The notes under the pieces were generated by a model, which saw only the letters and a program-made list of their open reading frames with translations, was not told where the DNA came from and ran no database searches. The position numbers and the translations under genes were made by a program. A stretch of DNA of 64,000 nucleotides from Delphinus delphis (Eukaryota; Chordata; Mammalia; Artiodactyla; Delphinidae). Position 1 is the first letter of the stretch; every line of letters starts with the position of its first letter. Positions 11,275 to 22,065 of this stretch are shown piece by piece. The stretch spans positions 34,948,431 to 35,012,430 of the forward strand of contig NC_082696.1 in assembly GCF_949987515.2 (NCBI RefSeq), written 5' to 3'.

Positions 11275-11480
11275 GGGCTTCCCTGGTGGCACAGTGGTTG
11301 AGAGTCTGCCTGCCGATGCAGGGGACACGGGTTCGTGCCCCGGTCCGGGAAGATCCCACATGCTGCGGAGCGGCTAGGCCCGTGAGCCATGGCCGCTGAG
11401 ACTGCGCGTCCAGAGCCTCTGCTCTGCAACTGGAGAGGCCGCAACGGTGAGAGGCCCGCGTACCGCAAAAAAAAGAAAAA
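11275..11480 (+). mobile_element. CHR-type SINE, short body
   Basis: Same short subtype, with GGTTCGTGCCCC as B box and an A-rich tail broken by one G. A perfect 14-bp target duplication AAAAATGTTGCAGA lies at 11261-11274 and 11481-11494. It lies just past the end of the recognisable hAT coding sequence. Confidence 0.96.
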
Positions 11481-11725
11481 AAAAATGTTGCAGACTATCA
11501 CATGGAAAAAATAAAAATAGTAAGTCCATATCTTACAAAACACATTCTTCTGGTTATGGACATGGAATTAGAGAGATTCAGCTAAGAAGCTGATTAAAAT
11601 ATGTAAATATGTGCCAAGAATATTTTTTTCCTAATAGTTTATATAATCAATATAATCTTTTAATTTTCTTTCTAATATATACAAATATGTATTAGCTTTA
11701 TCTTTAAGAAAAAAACTTCAGTTTT

Positions 11726-12034
11726 TTAAAAAAAAATTTATTTATTTACTTGGTTACATTTTATTTATTTATTTACTTATTTGGTTGCACCAGGTCTTAG
11801 TTGCAGCAGGCGGGCTCCTTAGTTGCGGCTCGCCAGCTCCTTAATTGCAGCATGTGGGCTCCCCAGTTGCAGCAGGTGGGCTCCTTAGCTGCAGCTTGCT
11901 GGTTCTTTAGTTGTGACATGCGAGCTCTTAGTTGCAGCATGCATGTGGGATCCAGCTCCCCGACCAGGGATCGAACCTGGGCCCCCCGCATTGGGAGCAC
12001 AGAGTCTTAACTACTGTGCCACCAGGGAAGTTCC
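11726..12034 (-). mobile_element. CHR-related SINE, long body with internal short repeats, antisense
   Basis: The plus strand begins with a (TTTA)n-like tail complement and ends with GCCACCAGGGAAGTTCC, the head complement. GGGATCGAACCTGGG holds the B box. The body is built of repeated units like GGGCTCCTTAGTTGCAGC, unlike the other long copies here, so it is a different subfamily. The 14-bp target duplication AAAACTTCAGTTTT is at 11712-11725 and 12035-12048. Confidence 0.93.
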
Positions 12035-12048
12035 AAAACTTCAGTTTT

Positions 12049-13499
12049 GAAAGTAATTTTTGAATAGAATTGCTGTGTAGGTCCATGAACATAATGCAAT
12101 AAAATTTTAGACAATAAATAATATTTTGAACAATAAATAAACTTTCCAAAATGATATAAACTTATTTTAGTGCTCCCTTTCACTCTCAAATCTCTCCCAT
12201 AAATTTTATGGTCATCCTTGTTTCCGGCATCCAGATCAGCTTCCGAAGACTGAGCAAAAGCTAAAACTTTTGTTCTTAGAGATGCTGGTACTTAATGTAA
12301 ATCTAACTTTCATATTAATCTCCATTAAGGGAGTATTGTGACCATGGTAGAGTTTCTGAAGCTCCCAAGGAGAAGAGCTAACCATCTTAAGCCAAGTTTT
12401 AGCCCATGAGAAATTAATTGGCCTCAACATTGTAATAGAGGCGCAGTCATCATACAAAATAAGACAGTTATATATGGTTGGATGAAATTTATGAGGTGGT
12501 ATTTCTTCACTTCCTGTTCAATTTTTTTTTTAGGATAGGTCACCAGTGTTCCAGCTGCTGCTTTTCTATGACTGCAGCACAGTTTTGAGTGGCAGTGAAA
12601 TTATGACACTGTTGGGCAGTGACATAGTAGTGAGCACAGTGGTGATGAATCAAAGTCTGAGATTTTTTCTAACTGTATCAGATTACAAATCACTTCATAG
12701 GATTGAAGGACTATTTATTCCTTGTTGGGCTTGTGGGGTTCCCAGACGAAGACGATCTTTTCACTAGCACAACAGTTTGTAATAACTGAGACAATAATTT
12801 GATCCTCATTTCATATTTTAAAGTTAGGAAGGAGGCAAATTTATTTTGTACAGTAAAGAGCAAGTACAGGCTTTGATATCCGCATTTAGGACTTAAAAGA
12901 GGCAAACAGCCCTTCGCTGTGCCTGGTGGGATAAAGCAGGACATATACTAGGTTATCTCTCATCTCCACTTGCCATGCTTCCTCAGTAAACACAATCCCT
13001 CTTTAAAATCTCAGTGACAATGCCTCTCCAAATCTACCATTAGATTTTGGAAGGTAGCTTACCCACCACTTTATTTCCGGCTTTACTCCTGACTAGTCAC
13101 AGGTATTAGCCGACAAAATCTTCCCACCCCAGTCTAAGTACATCATGATTGCACTATGTCATTGGGCCAAAGACATAGATGTACCCCAGAGCTTCAGTTT
13201 TTCCCAGACTTGACTCAACCATGGGACACGAATGAGACACACACCTACCATGATTGAAAGCTTCTTGGGCCTGTGAAAAGAACATTGGAATTAGACATAT
13301 TTTCACTTATAATAGCCATGATCACTCTTCTCCTTTGATTTTCTTTACTCATATTGCTAAACAAAATAATATAAAACAACTCATTGCAGCAATTGTACGT
13401 GTCACTGCCCTGGAATAAAAATCTGACAATGATGGCTCCTGGGATTATAAATTGAAATAATAATTACAGTGATAAATAACAGTAATAATAATAATGGTA
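12049..13499. other. No gene recognised
   Basis: AT-rich unassigned sequence. Short open frames (12236-12457 minus, 12546-12767 plus, 12711-12944 minus) have no recognisable motif. An A-rich stretch with near-duplicate ACAATAAATAA words lies at 12108-12142. Confidence 0.4.
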
Positions 13500-13740
13500 A
13501 CACTGATAGATACCAGGCACTATGTTCAGTATTTTACATATCATTTAATTTTCACTGATTCTTTAAGTGAATTCTTTAAAGAACTGATTCTTTAAAGAAC
13601 TGATTCTTTAAGATAAATACTATAATTGTCCCAATTTTAAGGATTATGAAACAAAGGCGCAGAGAAGTTAAGTCATTTGCTCAAGATCACACAGCTACTA
13701 AGTGAGAAAACAGGGAATTGAATCAAGCTGCCTGGATAAA
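13500..13740 (-). repeat. MIR SINE, antisense, with internal tandem duplication
   Basis: MIR complement landmarks: CCAGGCACTATGTTCAGTATTTTACAT, then GCGCAGAGAAGTTAAGTCATTTGCTCAAG, then ATCACACAGCTACTAAGTG. The segment is lengthened by a local duplication at 13580-13611. Confidence 0.88.
13580..13611. repeat. Perfect 16-bp tandem duplication inside a MIR
   Basis: AGAACTGATTCTTTAA occurs twice head to tail (13580-13595, 13596-13611). Two weaker copies of the ATTCTTTAA core precede it at 13557-13566 and 13570-13579. Confidence 0.95.
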
Positions 13741-13779
13741 AGGTCATACTCATAACCATAGGCTATATACCCTTGTATT

Positions 13780-15620
13780 ACATCAGGTTTGCATCCCTGG
13801 AAGGAACCTTACTTCAATATGGTGAACTCTCATTTTAAAATTTTAATTAACTTCACTAGAACTTTATCATTGTTGTTCCATTGTACATGAGATAGTGTTC
13901 TCATTTGCGTTCTGCTTGTTTTGTGTTTGTGCCTGTATATGATAATTTGTTTTCTTTTTTATTCTCTATTTTTGTCAGATTTTATTGATGTTTTACTACT
14001 TTCATAACTAGGAAGCTTCCCGTATTTTCTAGGTCCTAAGACAAATAAAAAAGCATGTAAGGGCTTCCCTGGTGGCGCAGTGGTTGAGAGTCCGCCTGCC
14101 GATGCAGGGGACACGGGTTCGTGCCCCGGTCTGGGAAGATCCCACATGCCGCAGAGCGGCTGGGCCCGTGAGCCATGGCCGCTGAGCCTGCACGTCCGGA
14201 GCCTGTGCTCCGCAACGGGAGAGGCCACAACAGTGAGAGGCCTGCGTACAGCAAGGAAAAAAAAAAAGCACGTAATTTTTTAAAGATTGAAAAATTAAGC
14301 ATAAAATTCTCTGAACCTGGAAATTTTTCTTGGAGTTAATGTGTACACAGCTGTGCAAAGTGCCTTGTTACACTATTTGAATATCTCCCATATTCATCCA
14401 CTCTATATACTTATAGAGTTTAGAGAGTTTATGAGAGCCTGCTACACCTATGAGGTGTTAGGTTATAGCTATGCTGAGTTATAGATGAATACAGTGAATA
14501 AGACAAAGCCCTGAAAATTAAGAAGCTTACTGTAAATTCAGTTTTTATTATGCTCCATTTTTGATTTCTAAATTATTTGTATTGTTTGAATTTCTTGACT
14601 AGAATTTAAACAAAATTTTGTTCATTTTAGTTTGTTTTATTTTACTTATCCTCAAGAATCAGTTATCAGACACATTAATTATATTTTTCTTTCCTTTTTT
14701 CTACTTTCTTAGTAATTGACTGAGGTTCCTATTAATTTTCTCTGAAAACAGATTTTTAAAATTTTTAAACTTTTTGGTTGAATGCTTATTTGCTTCTTTT
14801 TAAATAATACAATCCCATAAGCCTACACTATTACTTCTGAATATAATTCTGGTTACATCCTATATAGCATGATATTAGTATCTTAATTTTTATTGAACTT
14901 AGATTGCATTTATATTTTTTCCTTTTATTGTCCCAGTTGTATGAAAAGACATTTAAGCACATATCAAGCTAATAGAATGTTTATGTTTATGACTTTGCTC
15001 TAAATTTAGATATGTCTGCAGAATGGTTGGGTGTTATCCAAAAGCTTCTATTATTTAGAATTTGTTGAGAATTTTCAGTATGTTTCATGGCTGTATGTAA
15101 ATGTGATATATTTGTTTGTAGAAGTCAATGTTTTATACTTCTTATTTTATTAGCATGATGTTAGTCAAATCCTTTATGCCATTATTTTTTATCACATTTA
15201 ACCCAAACTTATAGATAACAATATTAATTATAGCACTACAGATGTTTTGGGTGAATTTATTCTTGCATGTATCACTATTTGTTTTCATTGTGAACTTCCT
15301 TTTATCAAGATAGTATGATCCTTCTCGTCCTTTTAGTTTGTTTTGCCATTAATTTTACCTTGTTGGATTTTAATATAACCATATTCTGATGCTAATTTAT
15401 ATTTGCCTACTATGTCCTTATTATCAAATGTTAAAACTATCAACTTTTTGTACCATTTTGGTTTCCATACATCTCTTGTAAGCAGAATATAGTTGTTTAT
15501 TAAACAAATTGCCTTGTCCTTCACTAAAGGAGATTAAATAATTTATATTGGTTGTTATTGGTGAGGTTTGTTTTTCTGCCATCTGATGGAGTACTTTCCT
15601 TTTGTTTTGTAAATATTTTT
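13780..15620 (-). mobile_element. Long old L1 ORF2 relic, antisense
   Basis: The plus strand runs through L1 complement landmarks from the reverse-transcriptase part towards the endonuclease part: GGTTTGCATCCCTGG (13788), AAATTCTCTGAACCTGG (about 14304), the segment near GCAGAATGGTTGGGTG (15019), and CTCTTGTAAGCAGAATATAG (15473), the counterpart of the usual CTTGTAGACAGCATATAG. Diverged, no open frame. A short SINE interrupts it at 14061-14261. Confidence 0.7.
14061..14261 (+). mobile_element. CHR-type SINE, short body
   Basis: Complete short copy with head GGGCTTCCCTGGTGGCGCAG and B box GGTTCGTGCCCC. Target duplications of 14 bp with one difference (AAAAAAGCATGTAA and AAAAAAGCACGTAA) lie at 14047-14060 and 14262-14275. 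It interrupts the antisense L1 relic. Confidence 0.95.
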
Positions 15621-16925
15621 TTCTAGTTTCCTTGGGCTGTTTTACAATATGATTGATGTTTTCTTTGTTTTTAGCTTTCAGTAAAATTCTGAGTGTTTAA
15701 GTCTTTCAGATCAACTCAAATAAATATTGAAACTCAAATCAACTCAAATCAATTCAAATATTTCTTTAAAAACAAAAAATCCAAGCAGGAAAGAAAATAT
15801 GTCACTTGTTTTTATAAGATTTGAAATTTGGGACTTTTTACTCTCTTTCCCTCTTATACCCATTTATAATTTTTTATAAATTTAATCAAGAATTACAGAT
15901 TTCTACAAATATTGTGAGGTGTTAATGTTTAAACATTATTTTTGGCATTTGAACTTGAGATTTTAATTGTAGGTATAGTAATTATTCCGTCTTCCTTTAC
16001 TTAAGTGATGGCTGTATTTATTGCATTTTTTAAAATGTCATGAGTGCTTTGCTCCTTAGTGTTACTAGAATATATTCTTAAGAAATTTTTCCAGAAACAT
16101 GGGTGGTTCATTTTCTTCATTCTTGTGTATCTGAGGATATTTTTCCTGTGACTTCCACATACTGAATGTGTATTAAATTGTTTAAATATAAGCTTCATAA
16201 AATCATTCCATTTAATTCTGATATTTAGTGTTATGGGGAATTTTGAAATCAGCTTAATATCTGTAAGTTGTAGATGACCTATTCTTTTACCTGTCTAGGT
16301 ATTTTAAATAATTTAATCCTAAATTTTTTAGTAACTTTTTATTTAAAAGAGTTTTTTTGCCTGGGGTGGAAACGAGCTCTCTTTTCAATTCAGAACATTT
16401 CATGAATTATATATTTAATTGTTTTTCAATTTTGTTTGCTTCTATTCTTTCTCAAATTCAAGATGTTCATCCTAAATTATGTATACTCTATCCTTTTATT
16501 CTTTCATTTCTTTTCATTATTTTCATGTAATCTTTATATTATGGAAAGTTTTCTCAAATTGGCTTCAATATTTTTGATTCAGTTTTCTACTTCCAAAATT
16601 TTATTTTTTATTGCCTTCAGTTAACTTTGTATTTCTGTTAACATGCTGATACTTTTATTACCTTCTTTTAAACTTAAAATTTTTTTTCACTTTAGTTCGA
16701 ACTCCATGTCAACCAGCTAAAAATTAATTACTTCCTGACATATTTTCATTAGTGCTCTTCTTTCTTCATAGAAATACTATTTTATTAAAAACCCAAAGCT
16801 ATCTGGGTTTTTTTATCTTATGGGTTTTCTTCATTTCTATAGATGAATTAAATTAAGAATATGACTTCCTTAAGAGTCCTCAGGGTAATAATTAGCATCC
16901 AACTCTGTGAACACAAGGAGAAGAA
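15621..16925. other. AT-rich, unassigned; possibly more L1-derived sequence
   Basis: T-rich sequence follows the L1 relic without a clear boundary and may be its further 5' continuation, but I see no diagnostic landmark. Short open frames here have no motif. Direct repeats of AACTCAAAT-type words occur at 15713-15760. Confidence 0.35.
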
Positions 16926-17125
16926 TTTAGAAATCCAAGCAATTTTTGACTGCACATCTGAATTAAGTGGAGAGCTCTTATTATTTTCTATGCCCTACCC
17001 ACTGACCTCCTGATAGAATAGGTCTATAGTTGGACCCAGTCATATTTTGTGTTTGTTTTGTTTGTTTCTATAGCTCCACAGAAGACACTCATAATTAGGT
17101 AGGTTTGAAAACCACTAAACTAAAA
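16926..17125 (+). mobile_element. MER5A-like non-autonomous hAT DNA transposon relic
   Basis: Landmarks GACTGCACATCTGAATTAAG near 16949, the central CTGATAGAATAGGTCTATAG, and the terminal GGTTTGAAAACCACTAAACT (17103-17122), close to the MER5 terminus GTTTGAGAACCACTG. The spacing fits a MER5A-sized element. Confidence 0.6.
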
Positions 17126-17214
17126 AACATTAAGCTCTTCACAGAAGAGATGCACTTGGAAAACTATATCCTCCCATCTCTATCTTGTATGTAACCCTTC
17201 AAAAAAGTTTTATG

Positions 17215-17570
17215 GGACTTCCCTGGTGGTGCGGTGGTTAAGAATCTGCCTGCCAATGCAGGGGACATGGGTTTGATCCCTGGTCTGGGAAGATATCCCA
17301 TGCTGCAGAGCAACTAAACCTGTGCACCACAACTACTGAGCCTACACTCTAGAGCCCCCGAGCCACAACTACTGAGCCCATGTGCCACAACTACTGAAGC
17401 CCGCGTGCCTAGAGCCCATGCTCTGCAACAAGAGAAGCTACAGCAATGAGAAGCCCCGCACACCGCAACGAAGAGTAACCCCCACTTGCCGCAACTAGAG
17501 AAAGCCCGTGTGCAGCAACGAAGACCCTGTGCAGCCAAAAAGTAAATAAGTAAATGAATAAAAATTTAAA
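17215..17570 (+). mobile_element. CHR-type SINE, long body
   Basis: Head GGACTTCCCTGGTGGTGCGG, B box GGTTTGATCCC, three ACAACTACTGA body units and an A-rich TAAATAAG tail. Target duplications AAAAAAGTTTTATG (17201-17214) and AAATAAGTTTTATG (17571-17584) flank it. The downstream duplication touches the target site of the next L1. Confidence 0.94.
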
Positions 17571-17593
17571 AAATAAGTTTTATGCACCTTAGA

Positions 17594-18609
17594 TTTTTTT
17601 TACCTCTTTATTGGATTATAATTGCTTTACAATGTTGTGTTAGTTTCTACTGTACAACAAAGTGAATCAGCTATATGTATATATATATCCCCTCCCTCTT
17701 AGACCTCCCTCCCACCTCCCCATCCCACCCCTCTAGGTCGTCACAAAGCACCGAGTTGATCTCCCTGTGCTATACAGCAGCTTCGCACTAGCTATCTATT
17801 TTATACATGGTAGTGTATATACGTCAATGCTACTCTCTCAGTTTGTACCACCCTCCCCTTACCCCACTGTGTCCACAAGTCCATTCTCTACATCTGTGTC
17901 TCTGTTCCTGCCCTGCCACTAGATTCATCAGTACCATTCTTCTAGATTCCATATATATGTGTTAATATAGAGTATTTGTTTTTCTCTTTCTGACTTACTT
18001 CACTCTGTTTGACAGACTCTAGGTCCATCCACGTCACTACAAATGACTCCATTTCGTTCCTTTTTATGGCTGAGTAATATTCCATTGTATATATGTACCA
18101 CATCTTCTTTAACCATTCATCTGTCGATGGACATTTAGGTTGCTTCCATGCCCTGGCCATTGTAAATAGTGCTGCAGTGAACATGGGGGTGCATGACTTA
18201 TTTTGAATTATGGTTTTCTCAGGGTATATGCCCAGTAGTGGGATTGCTGGGTCATACGGTAGTTCTACTTTTAGTTTTTTAAGGAACCTCCATACTGTTC
18301 TCCATAGTGGCTGTATCAATTTATATTCCCACCAACAGTGCAGGAGGGTTCCCTTTTCTCCACACTCTCTCCAGCATTTATTGTTTGTAGATTTTTGATG
18401 ATGGCCATTCTGACAGGTGTGAGGTGATACCTCATTGTGGTTTTGATTTGCATTTCTCTAATGATTGGTGAGGTTGAGCATCTTTTCATGTGTTTGTTGG
18501 CCATCTGTATGTCTTCTTTGGAGAAATGTCTATTTAGATCTTCTGCCCATTTTTGGATTAGGTTGTTTGTTTTTTTGATATTGAGCTGCATGTGCTGCTT
18601 GTATTTTTT
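17594..18609 (-). mobile_element. 5'-truncated L1, antisense, relatively well preserved
   Basis: The plus strand begins with the complement of an L1 tail and 3' UTR (TTGCTTTACAATGTTGTG, then GTGAATCAGCTATATG). It runs through CTCCATAGTGGCTGTATC and TTTGATTTGCATTTCTCTAATG, then stops abruptly in ORF2. Direct repeats TGCACCTTAGA (17583-17593) and TGCACCTTAGG (18610-18620) flank it. This is the cleanest L1 in the window: about 1 kb, and younger than the L1M relics. Confidence 0.93.
17942..18591 (-). pseudogene. L1 ORF2p C-terminal remnant, one frameshift
   Basis: Two overlapping open frames on the minus strand form the C-terminal tail of the L1 ORF2 protein. The first piece (18316-18591) holds [18 protein letters not shown]; the second (17942-18319) holds [22 protein letters not shown] and YYSAIKRNE, all standard L1 ORF2 wording. 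The frames differ by two and overlap at 18316-18319, so one indel lies there. Endonuclease and reverse-transcriptase domains are absent because the copy is 5'-truncated, so no activity is expected. Confidence 0.9.
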
Positions 18610-18754
18610 TGCACCTTAGGTTTTAAGGTAGAAATGACATAAATTCTTTAATTCCCAGAACACAAATTAGCTGCTACCTCTCAATAGATTTGGCAGCCAC
18701 TTTTCCTTCCATATCAGCACTTCTTGTACTCTTGATACATTGCAGGAATACAAC

Positions 18755-18925
18755 AGCTACCTTTCATTGAGCATTTAATCTTCATAATCAGTCTCTCATT
18801 TAATCATCCTAACAACTTGAAGAAGATATGTAGCATCATCCTCATTTTGAAGAGCAGTTAAGAGGGGTCTGGAAAGGTTTAGTAATGTATTCAAGATCAC
18901 ACAACTGGTGAAACTAGACTAGCAG
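18755..18925 (-). repeat. MIR SINE, antisense
   Basis: Complement landmarks: CATTTAATCATCCTAACAACTTG, CATCATCCTCATTTTGAAGAG and TTCAAGATCACACAACTGG, in MIR order. Confidence 0.8.
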
Positions 18926-19986
18926 AAAGATCATTGAACTTCCCAATCTGTCCTCTTATCCTCTGCACCACATGGTTATATAATGCCCTGAAGAAAATAG
19001 TGAATACTACACTACGTCTCTCAGGGTTTCCTTTTCCTTCACTGTTTCAGGGATGCAGCCTACTGGGCCTCTGGCAGTGTGGCAAGAGTGTACTTGATGG
19101 AAAGAAGCCAATATCCGGTACTGAAGAAAAGGAATGAATGAATGCCTAGCTACATAGCTGCAGATGGTCTTCAAGAAAGAAATCAATTTTCAAGAGCAAA
19201 TGGTTATTAAAGTGTAACCAATCTCAAAAGATTTTAGAGAGGAAAGTCACTATATGTGAATAGATTATGCTCTTTATCTCTTATGCAAATATTTGGCACT
19301 GGGAAAGAGGCCAAGTGTAACATCTGTAAACAGTTTGGTACTGTCCACTGTGCTCTCAATCAACAGTACCATTTGAAAGTGTGTCTTGGTTGTTGCTTAT
19401 CTTGATCTTTTAGAAAGATTTTTCTTCTGATGCATAAAACTGGTGAGAGGTCAGGTCATGGTGAAAATTTTCCCTCTTGCCTACCCAATGAAACATATGG
19501 TATCAGTAATTAAAGGATTTAAAATATTGACAAAATGGAATAAAAATAAAAAAGCAATAGTGCTGAAGCAACTAGTTAAAATTTAATCAAACATGTTTGA
19601 CGTCATGTGTATAATATAGAAATTATCTGAATTTTTAAGTATTTCTATTGAATTCAACTAAAAAACATTCAGCTGTATGATTACAACCTTTTATAAAAAA
19701 AGAAGACAAAACTAACTTGAGGTGATTTAAGCCACAATGGTATATCAACTCATATCTTTAGTAAAATGAAATAAAGCCAGCTAAACTTCTGATATTATTT
19801 GCATTTTGTTAACCTTTTATCTATTTGTCCCACTCTCTAGTTAAAATAATTATAGTCCTTGAAAGTCATGATATTACAAATTTATTTTGACATGCTTTGG
19901 TTGATTTCATTTCCCCTATTATACTCAGGATGACAATACCTTCCAAAAGTTTAAGCATAACATGGTAAAGTCAAAAGTTATATAAG
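18926..19986. other. No gene recognised
   Basis: Unassigned. A 67-codon open frame at 18934-19137 has no motif. A fourfold GAATGAAT-like run occurs at 19131-19142. Confidence 0.4.
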
Positions 19987-20333
19987 GGTTTTCCCTGGTG
20001 GTGCAGTGGTTAAGAAGTTAAGAATCCGTCTGCCAATGCAGGAGACACGGGTTCGAGCCCTGGTCCGGGAAGATCCCACATGCCGTGGAGCAACTAAGCC
20101 CGTGTGTCACAACTACTGAGCCTGTGCTCAAGAGTCCATGAACCACAACTACTGAGCCCGCCTGCCTAGAGCCCATGCTCTGCAACAAGAGAAGCCACCG
20201 CAATGATAAGCCCATGCACTGCAACAAAGTATAGCCCCAGCTCACCACAACTAGGGAAAGCCCACACGCAGCAATGAAGACCCAACTCAGCCAAAAATAA
20301 ATAAATAAATAAAAATTTTAAAAAAGCTTATTA
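19987..20333 (+). mobile_element. CHR-type SINE, long body, with A-box-region duplication
   Basis: Head GGTTTTCCCTGGTGGTGCAG, B box GGTTCGAGCCC, long body and an AAATAAAT tail. The segment TTAAGAAG-TTAAGAAT (20010-20025) is a local duplication beside the A box that other copies lack. Imperfect flanking repeats AAAAGTTATATAAG (from 19973) and AAAAATTTATGTAAG (from about 20333) are the likely target duplication. Confidence 0.9.
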
Positions 20334-20347
20334 AAAAATTTATGTAA

Positions 20348-21849
20348 GAACTGTAAATATGAGTGCATAGAGTCTTTGTGAGTTTTAGAAGAGAGTAAAG
20401 AAGGGAAAATTCTTCTTGAAAGAAGACTCCCCAGTTAGTTCTAATGAGCTTGCAGGTTTGAGGTGCTCTGATCCACTTGGACAGCTTCAGTTAACAGCTA
20501 AGGAAGTGGAAGGACAGACAAGGAAAATCAAACAACATGCTAATGATAGAAGGAAATTTTGATGTAGCCAAGTTTCTTATGTCCATTTCCACATTCAGGT
20601 AGAGATCATCTTCTCTGACAGATTTCCAGATCAGAGCTTAGTTCATTCATCATCAAAAAGCTCTTTTGTCACACAGTGTGCTTTGAGAGGAAGTCTCACT
20701 CATCCTTAAACATGTCCGCCATAAGCCCTTCATCTGGGCCACCAAATCTCCTCTCTGCGGTTAATGCCTTAAAGACTGTCGCTAAAGTGAAGATATGCTA
20801 GGTGTCCTTAAATTATTTTCATCATAACTCAAAATAGTTTTCCAGGTTAACTGGATATTACCCTGGGAATTCACCATAGAACTGAATTTATGAAAGGTCA
20901 ACTACTAAGCAATAAAGCAATGGCAAATGGTCAGAGTTCAAGTCTCAATTATGCTTATTAGCTGTGCAAATTGTTAAATCTTCTTGTCTTCTCCCAATGT
21001 GGGTAATAATACTTAAATCTGAAGGTGTTATAAGTTTTGAATAAGGTAAAGGAATTTCCAGACATACGATAATTCATTGCAGTTATTATTCTTTTGGGAT
21101 TTAAGAAGTTATCCTAAAACTATTACAGTCCTATCCAGGCTTCAACACTCCTTAAAGTCCATTGTTAGGGATTAATTTTTTTGAATTAAGCATTTTCTTC
21201 TCTAGTTATCAATCATTTATTAAAAGCAAAGTCTCTTGATGACTCAATACATTGTTTCAATAAATCACAACCTTTGTGTAAATAAATCTACTTTAAATAT
21301 TTCTAAGATTGGAAGAGCCAGAATAGCATGCACTCTGGAGCCCATGAAGAGACAGTGGCTAGACACAGGGCAGACAGAGTGGAGAAGAGGATGGGAAAGT
21401 TGTAGGGCACAGATTGTTGTGCAGGGGGGCAGCTCTACATATTTGCCAGTGGAGTGGAGATTTAAAGACCCTGGTGGGAAATAGGGATGTAGGGAAGGAC
21501 AGAAGAAACAAAGTGTTGAAAACAGTTCTCCAAAAATAGTTGAATAAGGATTCAAGCAAACCACTCTCCCAAAGGAAATGGAGACATTTTCGGATTCCTG
21601 GAGTGTTACAGCTATTCTTGGGTACCCAATATCTAAGCTCTCATTAGGACTGAAAAAGCAAAATCTCTGTGATGGCTGAAGGATATGAGAATTGTCTTTA
21701 AATATGTGATTGTCTCCTTTGTGAATGCCTATCATGTTTGATCTATGTCCCCAGAGGAAAGTCAAGAATTAGTGTGTTCATGTTACATGAGACAGTTACA
21801 GTCATTTCCTCAAAACTTTTCTTGAGCCTCTTCTGTGTGTGCTTGGGAA
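20348..21849. other. No gene recognised
   Basis: Unassigned. The longest open frame here is 166 codons on the minus strand (21265-21765). Its predicted protein has no motif, no repeat pattern and no family I recognise. A purine-rich stretch on the plus strand (about 21350-21500) explains the lack of stops. Confidence 0.4.
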
Positions 21850-22065
21850 GGCAGTACATGTGGTGGTTAAGCCTACCGGCTCTGCAGTTAGACTGCCTGG
21901 GTTCAAATCCCTAACTCACCACTTATTATCCTTGTGATCACAAACATATTAATTAGTCCTCTCATGACTCAGTTTACTCATCTATAAAATGGGAATAATA
22001 ACAATATCTACTTCATAGAATTGCCATGAGGGTTAAATAAATATATTGCTTACAAGGCTGTAATA
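21850..22065 (+). repeat. MIR SINE, sense, near full length
   Basis: All MIR landmarks appear in order: GTGGTTAAGCCTACCGGCTCTG, AGACTGCCTGGGTTCAAATCC, CTCATCTATAAAATGGGAATAA and TGAGGGTTAAATAAATATAT. Among the best preserved MIRs here. Confidence 0.93.

Noticed and set aside
11797..12010. Repetitive open frames on both strands with LQLR- or CNWGAHM-like units
   Set aside because: They arise from the short internal repeats of the antisense long SINE at 11726-12034.
14061..14261. Possible tRNA genes in the SINE heads
   Set aside because: A and B boxes are present, but the acceptor and anticodon arms do not fold as a tRNA and the sequence continues into a SINE body.
21265..21765. 166-codon minus-strand open frame
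   Set aside because: No motif, no codon pattern and no flanking splice or promoter signal. The complementary purine-rich strand explains the lack of stops.
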